Assembly: GCA_010093485.1 (NCBI GenBank)
Contig: MU001508.1
Span: forward strand, 510,051-574,050
DNA from: Karstenula rhodostoma CBS 690.94
Lineage: Eukaryota; Ascomycota; Dothideomycetes; Pleosporales; Didymosphaeriaceae
DNA length: 64,000 bases
Reading direction: 5' to 3'
A program made the position numbers and the translations under genes. Shown in pieces: positions 35,718 through 46,700 of the stretch. Numbering within the stretch: position 1 is the first letter of the stretch; every line of letters begins with the position of its first letter. The notes below the pieces were generated by a model, which was given only the letters and a program-made list of their open reading frames with translations, was not told the origin of the DNA and ran no database searches.

Positions 35718-36358
35718 TTAGGATCCCTCGGCAAAGAGGCGGCGGAGAAGCCGGTCCAGCCTCGCCAGCGCCCTCCGGGCCATCACCTCCTGGAGAAGGA
35801 CACGGAGGCCCCTTCCGAAGGTCGGCCCACCATTGACCCTCTCTAGGGCGAGGCGGCTGGTCTCCTCTCGCAAGTACTAACCCAAGTCAGCGAATTCGTT
35901 CTTTTGCTGTTGGTAACGACCTCGGAATCCTTCCACACCCTTGCTTGTGTATGGTATGTCCAAAGACGCATGTGCCGCGACCCTGTATGCTTGTGGGAAC
36001 TTACGTGCTCGTAAAACAGCCACCACGAGGGCTGCCCCTGCTCGTCTGGAAGCGTGTTCCGCCACGCTATGAGAGCGTCTTCTAGGACGCCGGTTCGCGC
36101 GTTACGGATGCTGATGCTCACGGGGTCGAAGCGCGCGTCCTCCCCGTTCCAGCGGATGTGCTCCGCGAGCAGGTCATTCAAACAGCGCCACTATGTCGTA
36201 TCAGTCGCCGCTACACTCTCTTTCGTACATTGTTCGACCCTTACGTTGCGGATGGCCTCGTCCAGCCACGAGTCTCTGTCGGGATCGAGGAGCTCGACCC
36301 AGCTGGGAACATGGTGGGGCGCGGCCGCCGCGGTGTGGTTGCCGTTGCTGCTGGACAT
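35718..36358 (-). CDS. Hypothetical protein, 152 aa, three exons
   Basis: Exons 36358-36245, 36190-36005 and 35876-35718; introns of 54 and 128 nt (GTAAGG and GTAAGT donors, CATAG and GTTAG acceptors). All exons are whole numbers of codons, so every junction is phase 0, and 459 coding nt result. The N terminus is Ser/Ala-rich, then PSWVELLDPDRDSWLDEAIR. The middle exon includes a Trp-rich PSWWLFYEH end. The last exon is a basic amphipathic helix (ALARLDRLLRRLFAEG). No signal peptide. A GTAAGT lies three bases after the stop codon, as also in the neighbour at 37140-37508, suggesting a 3'-UTR intron. Family unknown. If the second intron instead ends at AGCAAG (near 35940), the protein would end earlier. 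Confidence 0.6.
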
Positions 36359-36830
36359 TCCCGACGACGAATTAGCTAACAGAACCTCCAGGGAGTTGCA
36401 GATTCCGCAAGGGGACAGCTTTTGAGGCTGCTAAGGCTGTACTTACTGCCGTTGTTGGGCGTGTTGTGGGTGGGAAGGGAAAGGACGCTAGACGCCAGGC
36501 GGAAACCACCATCGACGAGCCTGCCTCCACGGCCGGCCGGCCGCAAAACGCACTCTGTGACCGCGAATGGGCTCCGCCATCTGCTCTGATATTACGCTTT
36601 CCAGAGTCCAAGGGATATCGCAAGAAACTGTGTTACTTCTACGTTATGTCGAGGTTCTCGAATCCCTTTTCTGTACCTATGAACCATACATCCTGCGCTG
36701 GAGCTTCCACTTCGTACATCTTAGTCACTTAAACCTGTATCCCATCCACGTAAGTTGCGTTGCTTCACACTATATCTCATACATAGTCACGTTCAAGAGG
36801 AAGGAGTGTTTGGTGAAGGATCTCGAATTA

Positions 36831-36867
36831 AGAAAAGAAAAGAAAAGAAAAGAAAAAGAAAAAAAGA
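36831..36867. repeat. AAAAG microsatellite
   Basis: Seven or so units of (A)4-6-G in tandem, lying between the two small minus-strand genes. Confidence 0.9.
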
Positions 36868-37139
36868 CCCCAGAAAACCACAGCGCCAGATGCCCCCCAA
36901 AACCCGGGGCGGTCATCATAGCCCCGAGGGCAGAGACAAGGTGCTCTTGAAGCCCGAAGGCAGACTGCTATTCAATCAGCAACTATCCTTCGGTCGAAGC
37001 TGGTCATAGGGACAACAGGAGAGTACTTACAACTCGGTGTGGCCAGGCCTTGCGGCCGGCGGAGAGGTCGCGCTTGCCCTTGGTCGAGCTGGATACTTGT
37101 TAGCCAATCTCCCCACACCTTCGTGGGTATACTTACGGC

Positions 37140-37508
37140 CTAGGTATCCCAGCGGGACAGCCTTCCCTCCCCCACGAGGCGGACCTCCACCGCCCGGGCG
37201 CGCTGGGTGGTGATCAGCTAGGTACAGATGGTAGCAAAGACGTATCTTACCTGGCGAACCTCCATCGCGCGCGCGACGATGTCGAACGCGGCGGCGAGGA
37301 GCGCCTCCTCGAGGTCGCTCAGAACGCCGTACCCGTGGTGGCTGTTCGGGGCGCCACCCCCTCCAAACATGAAGTCCCGCAGGACTCTCACCTGCCTCGC
37401 CTCGTCCCGGAGGCGCAGTACCGCGAGGCACTGCGCGCGGGTGAGGGTGCGGCGGCCGGCGGCGGGCGCGGTGGTGGTGGTGGGGGTGGTGGGCGCGGTT
37501 GACGACAT
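37140..37508 (-). CDS. Hypothetical protein, about 106 aa, two exons
   Basis: Exon 1 37508-37251 and exon 2 37202-37140, with a 48-nt intron (GTAAGA donor, ACCCAG acceptor); an alternative ACCTAG acceptor 15 nt earlier also keeps frame and would add five residues. The N terminus is a Thr/Pro/Ala-rich run, followed by a helix (RAQCLAVLRLRDEARQVRVL), a Gly-rich loop and an acidic-hydrophobic helix (LSDLEEALLAAAFDIVARA). Very GC-rich. The stop TAG is followed by GCC and a GTAAGT donor, paralleling the neighbouring gene at 35718-36358. No known family. On the minus strand a TTATATG sequence lies about 150 bp upstream. Confidence 0.5.
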
Positions 37509-37759
37509 GTTGACTCTGTCACATCTTGTTAGCAATTCTAATCTCTGTAGAACGCTCTACGAGTTGCAGCAGCTTGAAGGGGACTGCCGTTGGGGCATAC
37601 TCACGTCGTCAGTTTGGGGTGTTGCTGGAGAGGGAAAGGTCGCTAGCGGGCGCGCATATAACACGCAAGGCTGCCTGCGTTCACTCGACGGCCACGCTAG
37701 CAACGACCGTGCGTCTGCTGCTGGCTCACCTCTGTACGTCCGTTGCTAGGCATCCTTGA

Positions 37760-38380
37760 CGGAAATACAGCTCACTGACGGCCGCGTGATGCAAGAGCTT
37801 CACAGCTGACGTAGAGCTTCACCCTAGCTATCGGTTTACAACGGCGTTTCTCTCGTATTTCCATAGCTATTGCGTCGAATTGGCACGTCTTTAGCCCTCG
37901 TTTCATTGCAAACTTGCCCAAAATCAGAGTATTTCTTCGCCGATTCGGACTTTTCTTCGGGGCAACAAGTGCAATCTGGCTCCGTCATTGCCAGACACAA
38001 CCTTTTGAAGTAAGATGCTGCGCAACAGAGCAACCCAAGCCAGATCCACAATGCGTGGCCTACGGGGACAGCCTACCAGGCTGGCAATTGACACGTTCGA
38101 AGTCCCTAGAGTTATACCATGCCCCACAACGCTGCCAATAGTACCAGCTATAGCTAGTTTCCTCCAAGCATCCTGGCATGCTATGATGTTGCTTCCGCCC
38201 TATCTCCCGTTTGCCCTCCCTCCCACCGCTCCCCAATCTCCCCCATCCCCCCACCAACGCCCTCACTCACTCGCCGCCAACGCGCACCCACCACCATATC
38301 CCTCCTCCTCCTCCTCCTCCCCCTCCCCTCCACTGCTGTACATATACCACGTAATTGCAATTACATTCATCAATCAAGTA
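37760..38380. other. Intergenic with pyrimidine-rich tract
   Basis: No credible ORF. A C/T-rich stretch at about 38200-38340 includes a CTC trinucleotide run just before the tRNA-like gene. Confidence 0.5.
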
Positions 38381-38495
38381 GGACGAGTAGCTCAGTGGTA
38401 GAGCGCCCAGCCACAAGGCGGTTGTATGATGTTGGTGCGGCGGTTGTACGATGCTGGCGGCTGGGAGGGCACAAGTTCGACTCTTGTCTCGTTCA
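38381..38495 (+). tRNA. Intron-containing tRNA gene, isotype uncertain
   Basis: All arms fold: acceptor GGACGAG (38381-38387) with CTCGTTC (38488-38494), one G-T pair; D arm GCTC/GAGC around AGTGGTA (A box); anticodon stem CCCAG (38406-38410) with CTGGG (38461-38465); T arm ACAAG/CTTGT around TTCGACT (B box). A TTTTTT Pol III terminator begins three bases downstream. The anticodon loop holds 50 nt, i.e. seven plus a 43-nt intron at the usual place (38417-38459). The intron is made of two near-repeats beginning GGCGGTTGTAYGATGYTGG. Read at the canonical site the anticodon would be ACA with C at position 33, where U is near-universal, so either the splice site is unusual or the gene is decaying. 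Confidence 0.65.
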
Positions 38496-38849
38496 TCTTT
38501 TTTGCTGGGCTTTTGTGGGTGGGGGGTGGTGGGTTCTACTGGGGGGAGGAGGAGAGTGTGGACTTTTTTGTTAGGAGGGGTGCAGGCTACGTAGAGACGG
38601 AGAGGTTTTTGAGTTAGGAATTGAGAATACTTTCTAGGAAGAGATGTGAGTGCGTTGTGGGTGGGTGCTGGATCTTAATGTGGTGCGAGTGTGTGGGTGG
38701 ATTGGGTATGACGTGTGAGTGAACGGGGAACTTCAATACCAACGCGAGACTGATTCATGAGACTGAAGGATAGACAATAGCATGTTAATGAAGAAGAAAC
38801 CGCCTTCGTCTATTATGGTCACAGACTACAATAATTCCTGACCCTGATC

Positions 38850-40110
38850 CATGCTCGAAACCTAACGACTTGCAAGTTCTGGTTGCACAGCGCAGCCGGA
38901 ATCGACACATCGGTTGGGCTAGAAGCTTCTGTACTGACAGCACCGCTACCTTCCAAAACCTTGAAACTCACAACTTCATCCCCAAGCCACTCCACCTTCA
39001 ATTTGTTGTAGCCCTCCGCAAAGTCCGCTATCCAGCTCTCAATCACCATTGCTTATAAATGCAACAAGTTTCGTCCTCCCAGAAACCACGACAACTATAC
39101 GCTAACAGCATCCTCCGCATTGTCGAAGGTTTTCGGCTTCCAAAGCCATCAGAACCACAGTCACCGTTCCCCGCAAGGGTATGGTGCCAAAACGCACCCT
39201 GCACTACTTGCCGCTCGGCACTATATTCACGGTAGTAGTATCCTCCATTTCCACGCCTGAAAGAAAGTCCCCAGAACCTGCAGATACTCTTCTTATGATC
39301 GTAGTCCCTAACATATTCCAGAATCAGCGTTCCCGCAATTGGATCCTCCCACCAGTTCCCCATATAATGACTTTCACCAGCATCATTCCACGTCTGCAGC
39401 TTCATCATATCCGGCTGCGAGTCCAGCGCCTGCTCAAGCCTCAGCTTAAGGTTTTTTCGCTACAGCGGTACCAGTCGTTGTCGCTGGGATCTATGTGCTT
39501 GAACTGCAACGGCGAGACGCCCCTACTTGTGGGCGGCGCAGAGACAGGTTGTGTTGTGGTGGAGACTTCTGCCTTCCCTGCTTCGGCGGTGGACTGTGAG
39601 TTCCAGTTGAAGACCGCACCGAGGGCGCTACGGGTGGAGGATAAGTCTGGGCTGGAGATGAGGATTTGAATGAGGCCCAGGCATCGTTTGAGATGGTCTC
39701 GTCGTTGAAGGTAGAGACGAGGGGCTTGCCGTTGTGTTTGAGGTAGGAGGGCTCAAGGTAGTCAGTCCGTGTATCTTCAGGGGTCAGCGAAGCGGTTGTG
39801 GTCGAAAGAGAAGTAAAGTCTAAACCCGGACGCGTCAGCCTGGTCGAATACATGGCCGACAGTGTTAGCGGCCCATGGGTCTAGCGGGTCTCCGATTGAG
39901 TCAGCACGTGTTCAGTGAGTAGGGTTAGGTTTACCAAGGCTCAGAGCGAAAGCGTCGATGCATTGATGATATCCTGGTTTGTGTGGTCTGGTGTGGTGTT
40001 CCTGATCATGTAGTGCGCGAAGCTTTGAGAGAGTGTGTGAAAGCTTGCATTGGCTTGCTGGGGTTGTGTCGTGCGGTTGGCGTTGGGCTGAGTGAGGCTG
40101 TTGTTACAGA
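38850..40110 (-). pseudogene. GH71 alpha-1,3-glucanase (mutanase) pseudogene
   Basis: Reading the minus strand in successive frames reproduces GH71 landmarks in order: FAHYMIRNT and IDAFALSLG near the N terminus, ASGFRLYFSFDHNRF, YLKHNGKPLVSTFNDE, VSPLQFKHIDPSDNDWYR, LQTWNDAGESHYMGN, and QGAFWHHTL. The frame must change at about 39960, 39790, 39655 and 39430, and again before the C-terminal part (about 38820-39100), so it cannot encode one protein. A possible intron with a GTAAAC donor sits near 39935. GH71 enzymes hydrolyse alpha-1,3-glucan of fungal walls. The frames are mostly broken by single-base indels rather than RIP transitions. Confidence 0.85.
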
Positions 40111-40980
40111 TCTAACTGCTAGAAAGACATGCAAGTACGTGAAGGAGTAAGGCACGAAGTATCTGATTATTCAAGGTTCGATGTACCCGGACGGGTATGG
40201 AAAGATGAACAATCTTGAAGAAAAGTAAGGCGGACCTATTTTTTATTCTTTATGATTGCCCCTACAGTGCGATGGCTTGTGATTTCATGCATGTACATAG
40301 CCACGCGTACGCGAAGTCTTCGCCCTCCCCTGTTTTGAGAACAACAATGTATGTGGCCTCAGTAAGATCTATTTGATGTAGGTCATGGGCTTCGGGTGTG
40401 TACCAATACGACAAGCTAGACGCTGTGATTAGGCTAATGGAACGCTTCGTTTCCATGTAATCTAATATGTGCAATGTGGCGTATTTCAACAGCACCAGGG
40501 TGACGATGGACAAGAGGAGCGCGCAAAGCTGCTCGTTTAGTCTCGAAACCCTATATCTATTGGGCGACCGTACCATGGATGACTTCGAGCTGGAGATGCC
40601 AGGTATCAAGAGTATGTGCAACAGGGCATGGAACGTGTTAAGAAGAGGCAACAGCAGCAGGCAAGAGGAGGGCGATGAGGAAAACTAGAGCGATTTGCTA
40701 GACCATCAGCAGAACTGGCCGATGGCAGGAATGGCGAGCGCATACGCATCAGGACGCTAGTACACAAACTAGAAGCACATACACGCATAGCCACAACTGG
40801 GTGGAAGTTCGGGCTTGAAGAGATGCGGGACAGCATCCTGGGGGGCCCTCCTGGGCTTGATGTGCGCGGGCGACCATCTATAACACCACTTTGAACCTCA
40901 CGTCCGATGGTCCCGAGGATCGTTCCTATGGGTGTGTCGTCTTCAAAACAAGAGACTAAAGAAACGCAGAGGGGGTGGAC
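40111..40980. other. No supportable gene
   Basis: A minus-strand frame ending at 40262 has two hydrophobic stretches but begins only with a TTG. A plus-strand 73-codon frame at 40467-40688 overlaps it. Neither has motifs or splice support. Confidence 0.35.
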
Positions 40981-40990
40981 CAATCACACT

Positions 40991-41015
40991 GGGGGGGGGG
41001 GGGGGGGGGGGGGGG
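40991..41015 (+). repeat. Homopolymer of 25 G
   Basis: An uninterrupted G run immediately after CACACT. Could form G-quadruplexes, and its exact length is suspect in any assembly. Confidence 0.9.
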
Positions 41016-41494
41016 TCGGAACATAAAGCGAGGGGTTGGGAGCCCCCATCTTCACTCCACCAACCATAGCAACCACGGGCCTAGGCGATGCCGCAGTGTC
41101 GCTGCCGCCAGGTCGGTTTGTTTATTGTTGGATCTCAGCCTTAACGATACCGAAACATCAACTATCAACTACCTCTTCCTTCACTGCAGTCCAATACTAT
41201 AATCCCTAGTAGGAGGCCAGGTCGTATCTTGCTGTCTTGGTCGAGGCGAGAAAACGGTCGGGGGTACAGTGCAGGTCTGGGGTGGTGAATCACTGTGTGT
41301 ACGATCAAAAGGATTTTATTCAGTCCATCAGACCAAAGCGTCGCGCAGCAACTCGCCGGCTAAGCTAAGAAAATATCATATATACAAATCTACGTATACA
41401 CAAAAAGAAGCGAAATTTCCCACTCAAAAAGCATTCACGAAATCTCTTTTTCCATTCGTTTCATGCGACGACCGACTGGGGTTGGGCTGGCCGC

Positions 41495-42514
41495 TTACGC
41501 GAACTGGCGCGCGTGGCGGCGAGCCTTGGCCTTGGCCGAGGCGGCGCTCTGCTGCTCGAGCCACTGGATGAACGAGGACACGGTGAAGGTCTTGGGGAGG
41601 GTGGAGCCGGAGCCGGAGCCGGCGCCAGCGGTGGCAGAGGGTGTGGCCTCGGCGACGGCGGTGGCGGAGGCGGAAGCGGTGGCGGAGGGGACGGTGGACG
41701 AAGCCGGGGCGGAGGCAGAGGCAGAGGCAGAGGCCGAAGCAGCGGGGGACGACGACACGGGGGTGGTGGGGGTGGTGCCGCTGGCAGAGCCGTACAGGGC
41801 AGGGCCGGGGATCTTGTAGCCCGAGTCGTCGCCGCTGTAGGGGTTGTAAAGGATACCGGCGTCCTTGGAGGTGTACAGGGCGGTTCCGAGAACGCCCTCA
41901 GGGTTGTCGGAGCCGCCGCCGGTGATCTCGATGTTGAGGCACTGGGGGTAGTTCTGGGCACCGTCCTCCGAGCCGGCGCCGTGGAGAGCGATGGTCTCGT
42001 GGCGGAAGACGTAGTTGCCGGAGGCGAGGGTGGAGGGAACGGTCACGCTCCACGTGTTGTTGTTGGCAATCATCTTGTTGGACGCCCAGTCGTCAGTGAA
42101 GCCAGCCTCGTCGATCTTGACCCACTTGAGGGCGGTCTTGTCGGCGTCAGTGCAGTCAGCCTCGCACTTGGCGACGTAGGTGAGCATGGGGCCGATGTGG
42201 GACTCGGGCCATTTAGACCACTGGAAGTCGACCTTTCCACCAGCCTTGACGGTGGCAGAAGAGGTGCCCGCCTTGGAGTTCTTGTGGCAGACAATGTCGG
42301 CCGTGGCGTAGGCGCTGGGGGCGACGAAGCCGTTCTCGAGGTTCTCGGCGTACCATCCTGGTGTCTCAGGAGGAGTCTGGCCTTGCTGGAGCATGTAGTA
42401 GTACTGGAGATCGAAGCCCTTGGTGTAGGTGCCATCGGCAACAATGCCAGTGACGGTGCCGTGAGCGGCAGCGGTGGCCGCAAGGGCAACGAGCTTGAGG
42501 AGGGTGGAAGACAT
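41495..42514 (-). CDS. AA9 lytic polysaccharide monooxygenase (339 aa, single exon)
   Basis: A signal peptide (residues 1-17) ends just before H18, which becomes the N-terminal copper-ligating His of the histidine brace (AHGTVTGI). The second copper His is H106 (SHIGPML), and the axial Tyr and its Gln partner are Y189 and Q187 (AQNYPQC). Likely disulfides are C76-C192 and C117-C121. The catalytic domain ends at about 240, followed by a Ser/Ala/Thr/Glu-rich linker (about 243-305) and a short C-terminal tail with a TFTVSSFIQWLEQQ helix; there is no CBM1. Such enzymes oxidatively cleave cellulose or related glucans outside the cell. It lies 1.2 kb from the AT island but shows no RIP damage. A TATA-like ATAAATAG sits about 220 bp upstream. 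The long antisense frame is a shadow. Confidence 0.95.
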   Translation of the reverse strand: MSSTLLKLVALAATAAAHGTVTGIVADGTYTKGFDLQYYYMLQQGQTPPETPGWYAENLENGFVAPSAYATADIVCHKNSKAGTSSATVKAGGKVDFQWSKWPESHIGPMLTYVAKCEADCTDADKTALKWVKIDEAGFTDDWASNKMIANNNTWSVTVPSTLASGNYVFRHETIALHGAGSEDGAQNYPQCLNIEITGGGSDNPEGVLGTALYTSKDAGILYNPYSGDDSGYKIPGPALYGSASGTTPTTPVSSSPAASASASASASAPASSTVPSATASASATAVAEATPSATAGAGSGSGSTLPKTFTVSSFIQWLEQQSAASAKAKARRHARQFA

Positions 42515-43131
42515 CTTGTTTGGTTGAGTTGACTAGTGGGGTCGAAAGTTGGGATGAGAAACTTGTTCGTGAAGTGAATGTTGTGGTGGAAAAGAGTGTC
42601 GGGCCTGCTTCACACGGTGAAGAGATGACTGAAAGAACGAATGTGGTGAAAGAATGAGAGGACTGGCGTAGAACCAAAAGACTGAAGCCTGCTGCGATGA
42701 GGATGCTCTTCCATTGGAGGCAGGCCTGCTCTATTTATCCAGCGACCATGCGCCCATGCGCCATGGCTCAATCAAGCGCCCACGACGGAGATCCTTGTAA
42801 TTCGACGCTTCCGCGAGACTGGTGGAAAGAGTGGGGAGGAGCCCCATCGACTCTGCAATGTCTGCTAAGTTTCATCCGAACCGATATGAACGGGGTCTGA
42901 CAGTGTTCCGTGAGCGTGGGTCCACGCGTTTGCAAAATCAAGCGAAGCTAGCGAACAGACATGGCGGTTGCCGAGCGATGCAAGTACCGAACAAGCCGTC
43001 GAGCATGAGCATGAAACAAGGAGTCCGCGCGCTTTGGAAATTGCGTTGAACCATGGCCTTTGCCAAGCCGTCACGGTGTTTCTGACAGTGGGGTCGGTGG
43101 ACCAGAGCCTGAGCCACACCAGTGGCACCTG

Positions 43132-43584
43132 TCAAAGGAGTAGGGGTGTCCTGGTTGACATGGTGCTAGGGTGAAACTGCAATGCGAACGAAGTCAATGC
43201 CTCGGAAGAAAACTTGGTCATGTCGCAGGGAGCACATCGCGACCAAGGATCACGACCCGATGCCCGCCAACGGCTCACCGTATCTCCTTCCCCTGAATTT
43301 GACGCTCCCAAGAAATCTCGACGGCGAAGCCCGCGTGGAAAGTTGCGTTTGCCAATACCAAGCCTGAAACGGGCCCTCTGGAGGCTCTCATTGGCGCGAA
43401 ATCCGTCCCATGCCACCTGAAACGCTTCCGTGCCGTACAAGCGAGCCGCACCGAAGTAGACCCACCGCAGCCGCTCGCTTCGCCATCTCGCCAATGCGCC
43501 GGCGTTTGCGGGAACATTGAAACGTGAACACTTCGTCCATGCGCTGGGTACGAAACAACGCCATGCTTGTTTAGGACGCGGCAT
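43132..43584 (-). CDS. Doubtful ORF next to the AT island, 150 aa
   Basis: An Arg/Ala-rich frame from the ATG at 43584, including LARWRSERLRWVYFGAARLY. It has no signal, membrane span or known motif, and competing frames overlap it. It lies within 150 bp of the abrupt composition change at 43.7 kb. Retained only as a possibility. Confidence 0.2.
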   Translation of the reverse strand: MPRPKQAWRCFVPSAWTKCSRFNVPANAGALARWRSERLRWVYFGAARLYGTEAFQVAWDGFRANESLQRARFRLGIGKRNFPRGLRRRDFLGASNSGEGDTVSRWRASGRDPWSRCAPCDMTKFSSEALTSFALQFHPSTMSTRTPLLL

Positions 43585-43716
43585 GTTCCCTTTGCGCGAT
43601 GGGGTCAAATTAAACCCGAATCTGGTTTATTCGAGACGTTTCTTGGTGATGCACGCTAGTGCCGGACAGGTACACGCCGCGGTATTGACATGGCCGGCTG
43701 GGCAGGATATAGCTCA

Positions 43717-46700
43717 CCTAACTATAGTTTTTACCTTAGCTAACTATACCCCTTACTAGCGCGACTACCTTACCTAAAGTAGTAATTATAGAGTTTTTAA
43801 AGTTAGGTTACTTTAAAAATAAAGTTATTATTAGTATCCTCTTTATCTCTTTATCCTTCTAATACCTCTTTAAGGCTAACCTATTTAAAATATATTTAAA
43901 TATAAATTTTATCTATAATCTATTACTATAATTTACCCTATTATTTAAAGACTTTAATCTATTTTAGGATATTAGTTTAGATATAGTAGTTAAATCTAAT
44001 AATAATCTTTAGCTATAGGAGTTATAAAAAAGTATTAAACTACTAATTATAATATACTTTTAGCCTAAATATATTTTAAATATATTTATAATATATTTAT
44101 ATAGATAGTATTATTTATACTTAGGAGTATAAATAAGAAGCTTAGTATAGTATTATATACTAAAGAAATAATCTACTCCTCTATCCTCCTAATATATTTA
44201 AAAACCTATAATAAAGATATTATATATATTATTTATATATTATAGCTAGCTAGTAGTATATATCTAACTAGTAAAAAAATATTAAAGAAGATATTAATAG
44301 TATATATAGCTAAATAGGTTCTAAATATAATTCTAATATATTTAAATATAATACTTTAAGAAAAAGGTATATTCTCTAAAATAAATCTTTTTTCTATTTC
44401 TAAATATAAATATATAGAAGTAGAAATATATATATATAGGGATTAAATACTATAAATATCTTTAGAATATAATCTAAACCTATTTATATACTAAAGTTAT
44501 TTTTTAATTTTTTAAAGAGATAAAATAGCTTTATACTAATATCTTAGATAGAGAAAGAAGTAGAAAGAAAGAGGTATTAGGGTATTACTTTAATATAAAA
44601 TAAAGATAGTAGTAAAACTAGTTATATTATATATTATATCTATAAGAATATAATTTAGTTCTTTAACTACTATATTATATAAGAATATATTTATAACTTA
44701 TTTAGAACTTATTCTAGCTAATAATAGTAGGATCTATCTAATTCTATATATTAAATAATTAGGTATAAAGTATAGATATAATAAAAAGTAAAAATAAAAA
44801 ACTATTTCTTTTAAAAAGTATTATAAAAGGTAGATATTAATTATCTAAAAGGTCTATTCTAAAATAGCCTATCTTTTCTAATAGAATACTATAATATTAT
44901 AAAACTTTAAATAGCTTAAATTAATTAGTATAGTAAGTTTAAACTTAAATATATTCTAAATAATTTCTAAATATATTTAAGTATAGATTATCCTTAAGAT
45001 TAGGGTAAAATAGTAAAAAAGACTTACTTAGTAGAGTTTCTTATTCTTATTCCTATTAATCTAGTAAAAATTCTCTATTATATTTTTATTTTATTTAGAA
45101 CTTACTTTTATATCCTACTATTACTATACTTTCTTCTAAAGGACTAGCTAAAGGAGATTTATAATATTTTTTATTTAATATTTATACTAATACTAAATAG
45201 ATATAAATTTATCTATAGAAATATATTTAGAATATATTAATAATAAATTTAGTCTAGTTTCTAAATTCTCTATAATTACTAGCCTATTTATAGTAGTAAA
45301 ATATCTTATATTTAGAGAAACTAAATACTACCTTTACTAATAAAAACTAAATTTAGTAAATTATAAAATATAAAAAGCTTACTACCTTTTTATTTAAATA
45401 TAGTCTTAAAGGTATTCTCTATAAGTAGTATATAAAATATCTATAAAATCTAGTAGAAATATATATTTATATAAATATATTTTAAATATATTTATTTAAA
45501 TATATTTCTAATATATTTAGTATTATATTTAAAATATTACTATAATAGCTTTAGTTAACTATATAGTCTATTTCTATAATTAATAGGTAAAGATTTTCTT
45601 TTTATAAATAATATTCTAAATAGATATATTTTATAAGAGACTTAAAAAGGAATAGTCTAAAATTCTTATTACTATCTTTTATAAGGAGTATAGTAAAAAT
45701 ATAGTTTATTAATTACTTTACTTAAATATATTTCTAATAAGTTCTAGTTATTACTCTTAGCTAAATTATTATTAACTCTAAATCCCTATTAATATATAGG
45801 GATAGCTTACTCTACTTTTTCTAAGAAAGTAGTAAGACTATCTAAAAGGATCTTTATTAGAATTATTTATATAGTTAGGGATTTCTTAGTACTATAGTTA
45901 ATATAGATATAAAGTAAATATAAAGTAAATTAAGTAAATATATTTCTAATACTATCTAAATATATTTATAAATTTTAGAGAAATATTTTATATCTTAGAT
46001 CCTTACTTAAGAGACTAGTATTAGTAACTTTAAAGTATAATATACTTTTATTATATATACTTCTATTAAAGTATTAATAAAATAGTTCTAGAAATACTAT
46101 ATATTTAGGGAATAGTATAGAATTAAATAAAGAGTCTTCTATATATTAAAATAGAGGCTAAATATATAAAACTATATAATTTTCTTATAGATAAGAAGTA
46201 AAGACTAAATATATTTAAAATATATTCTTAATATATTCTAAAGAATTTAATATAGAATAATATTAAGAACTAGACTAGATATAAGAAATATCCTATAATT
46301 ATAATAGACTTACTATAAAATATAAGTCTAATACTTAAAACTATTTAGAATTAAATAGAATTATACTTTAATATAGTTAAATAAGCTAGAAATAAAGGAT
46401 ATTAAATAAGGTAGAGATAACTTCTTCTTAAGGGTATTCTAAAGTAAGTTAATATAAATCTATTAAGAATATATTTATAATATATTCTAGTATAAAATAA
46501 ATAAATTTTTAAGATATTATAGAGTATAAAGTAAGGGATATATATAGGATTTAATATATAAATTATAATTCTTTAAGCCTATTTTAGAGGTTCTTTATTA
46601 ATATATAAAGAGAGGCTAGTAAATAGGTAAAAAAGAGTAAGTTTTAAGTAAAATTTCTATAAATATATTTATAATATATTTAGGGTAAAGAGAGAATAAT

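Noticed and set aside
35877..36065. Alternative third exon of the 152-aa gene ending GRYQQQKNEFADLG
   Set aside because: It keeps frame, but the exon starting at 35876 gives a longer, more protein-like end and a better acceptor. It cannot be excluded without transcripts.
41513..42532. Long plus-strand ORF (339 codons) opposite the AA9 gene
   Set aside because: It is a Gly/Arg-rich antisense shadow created by the high GC of the AA9 coding sequence, which has a complete signal peptide and copper site.
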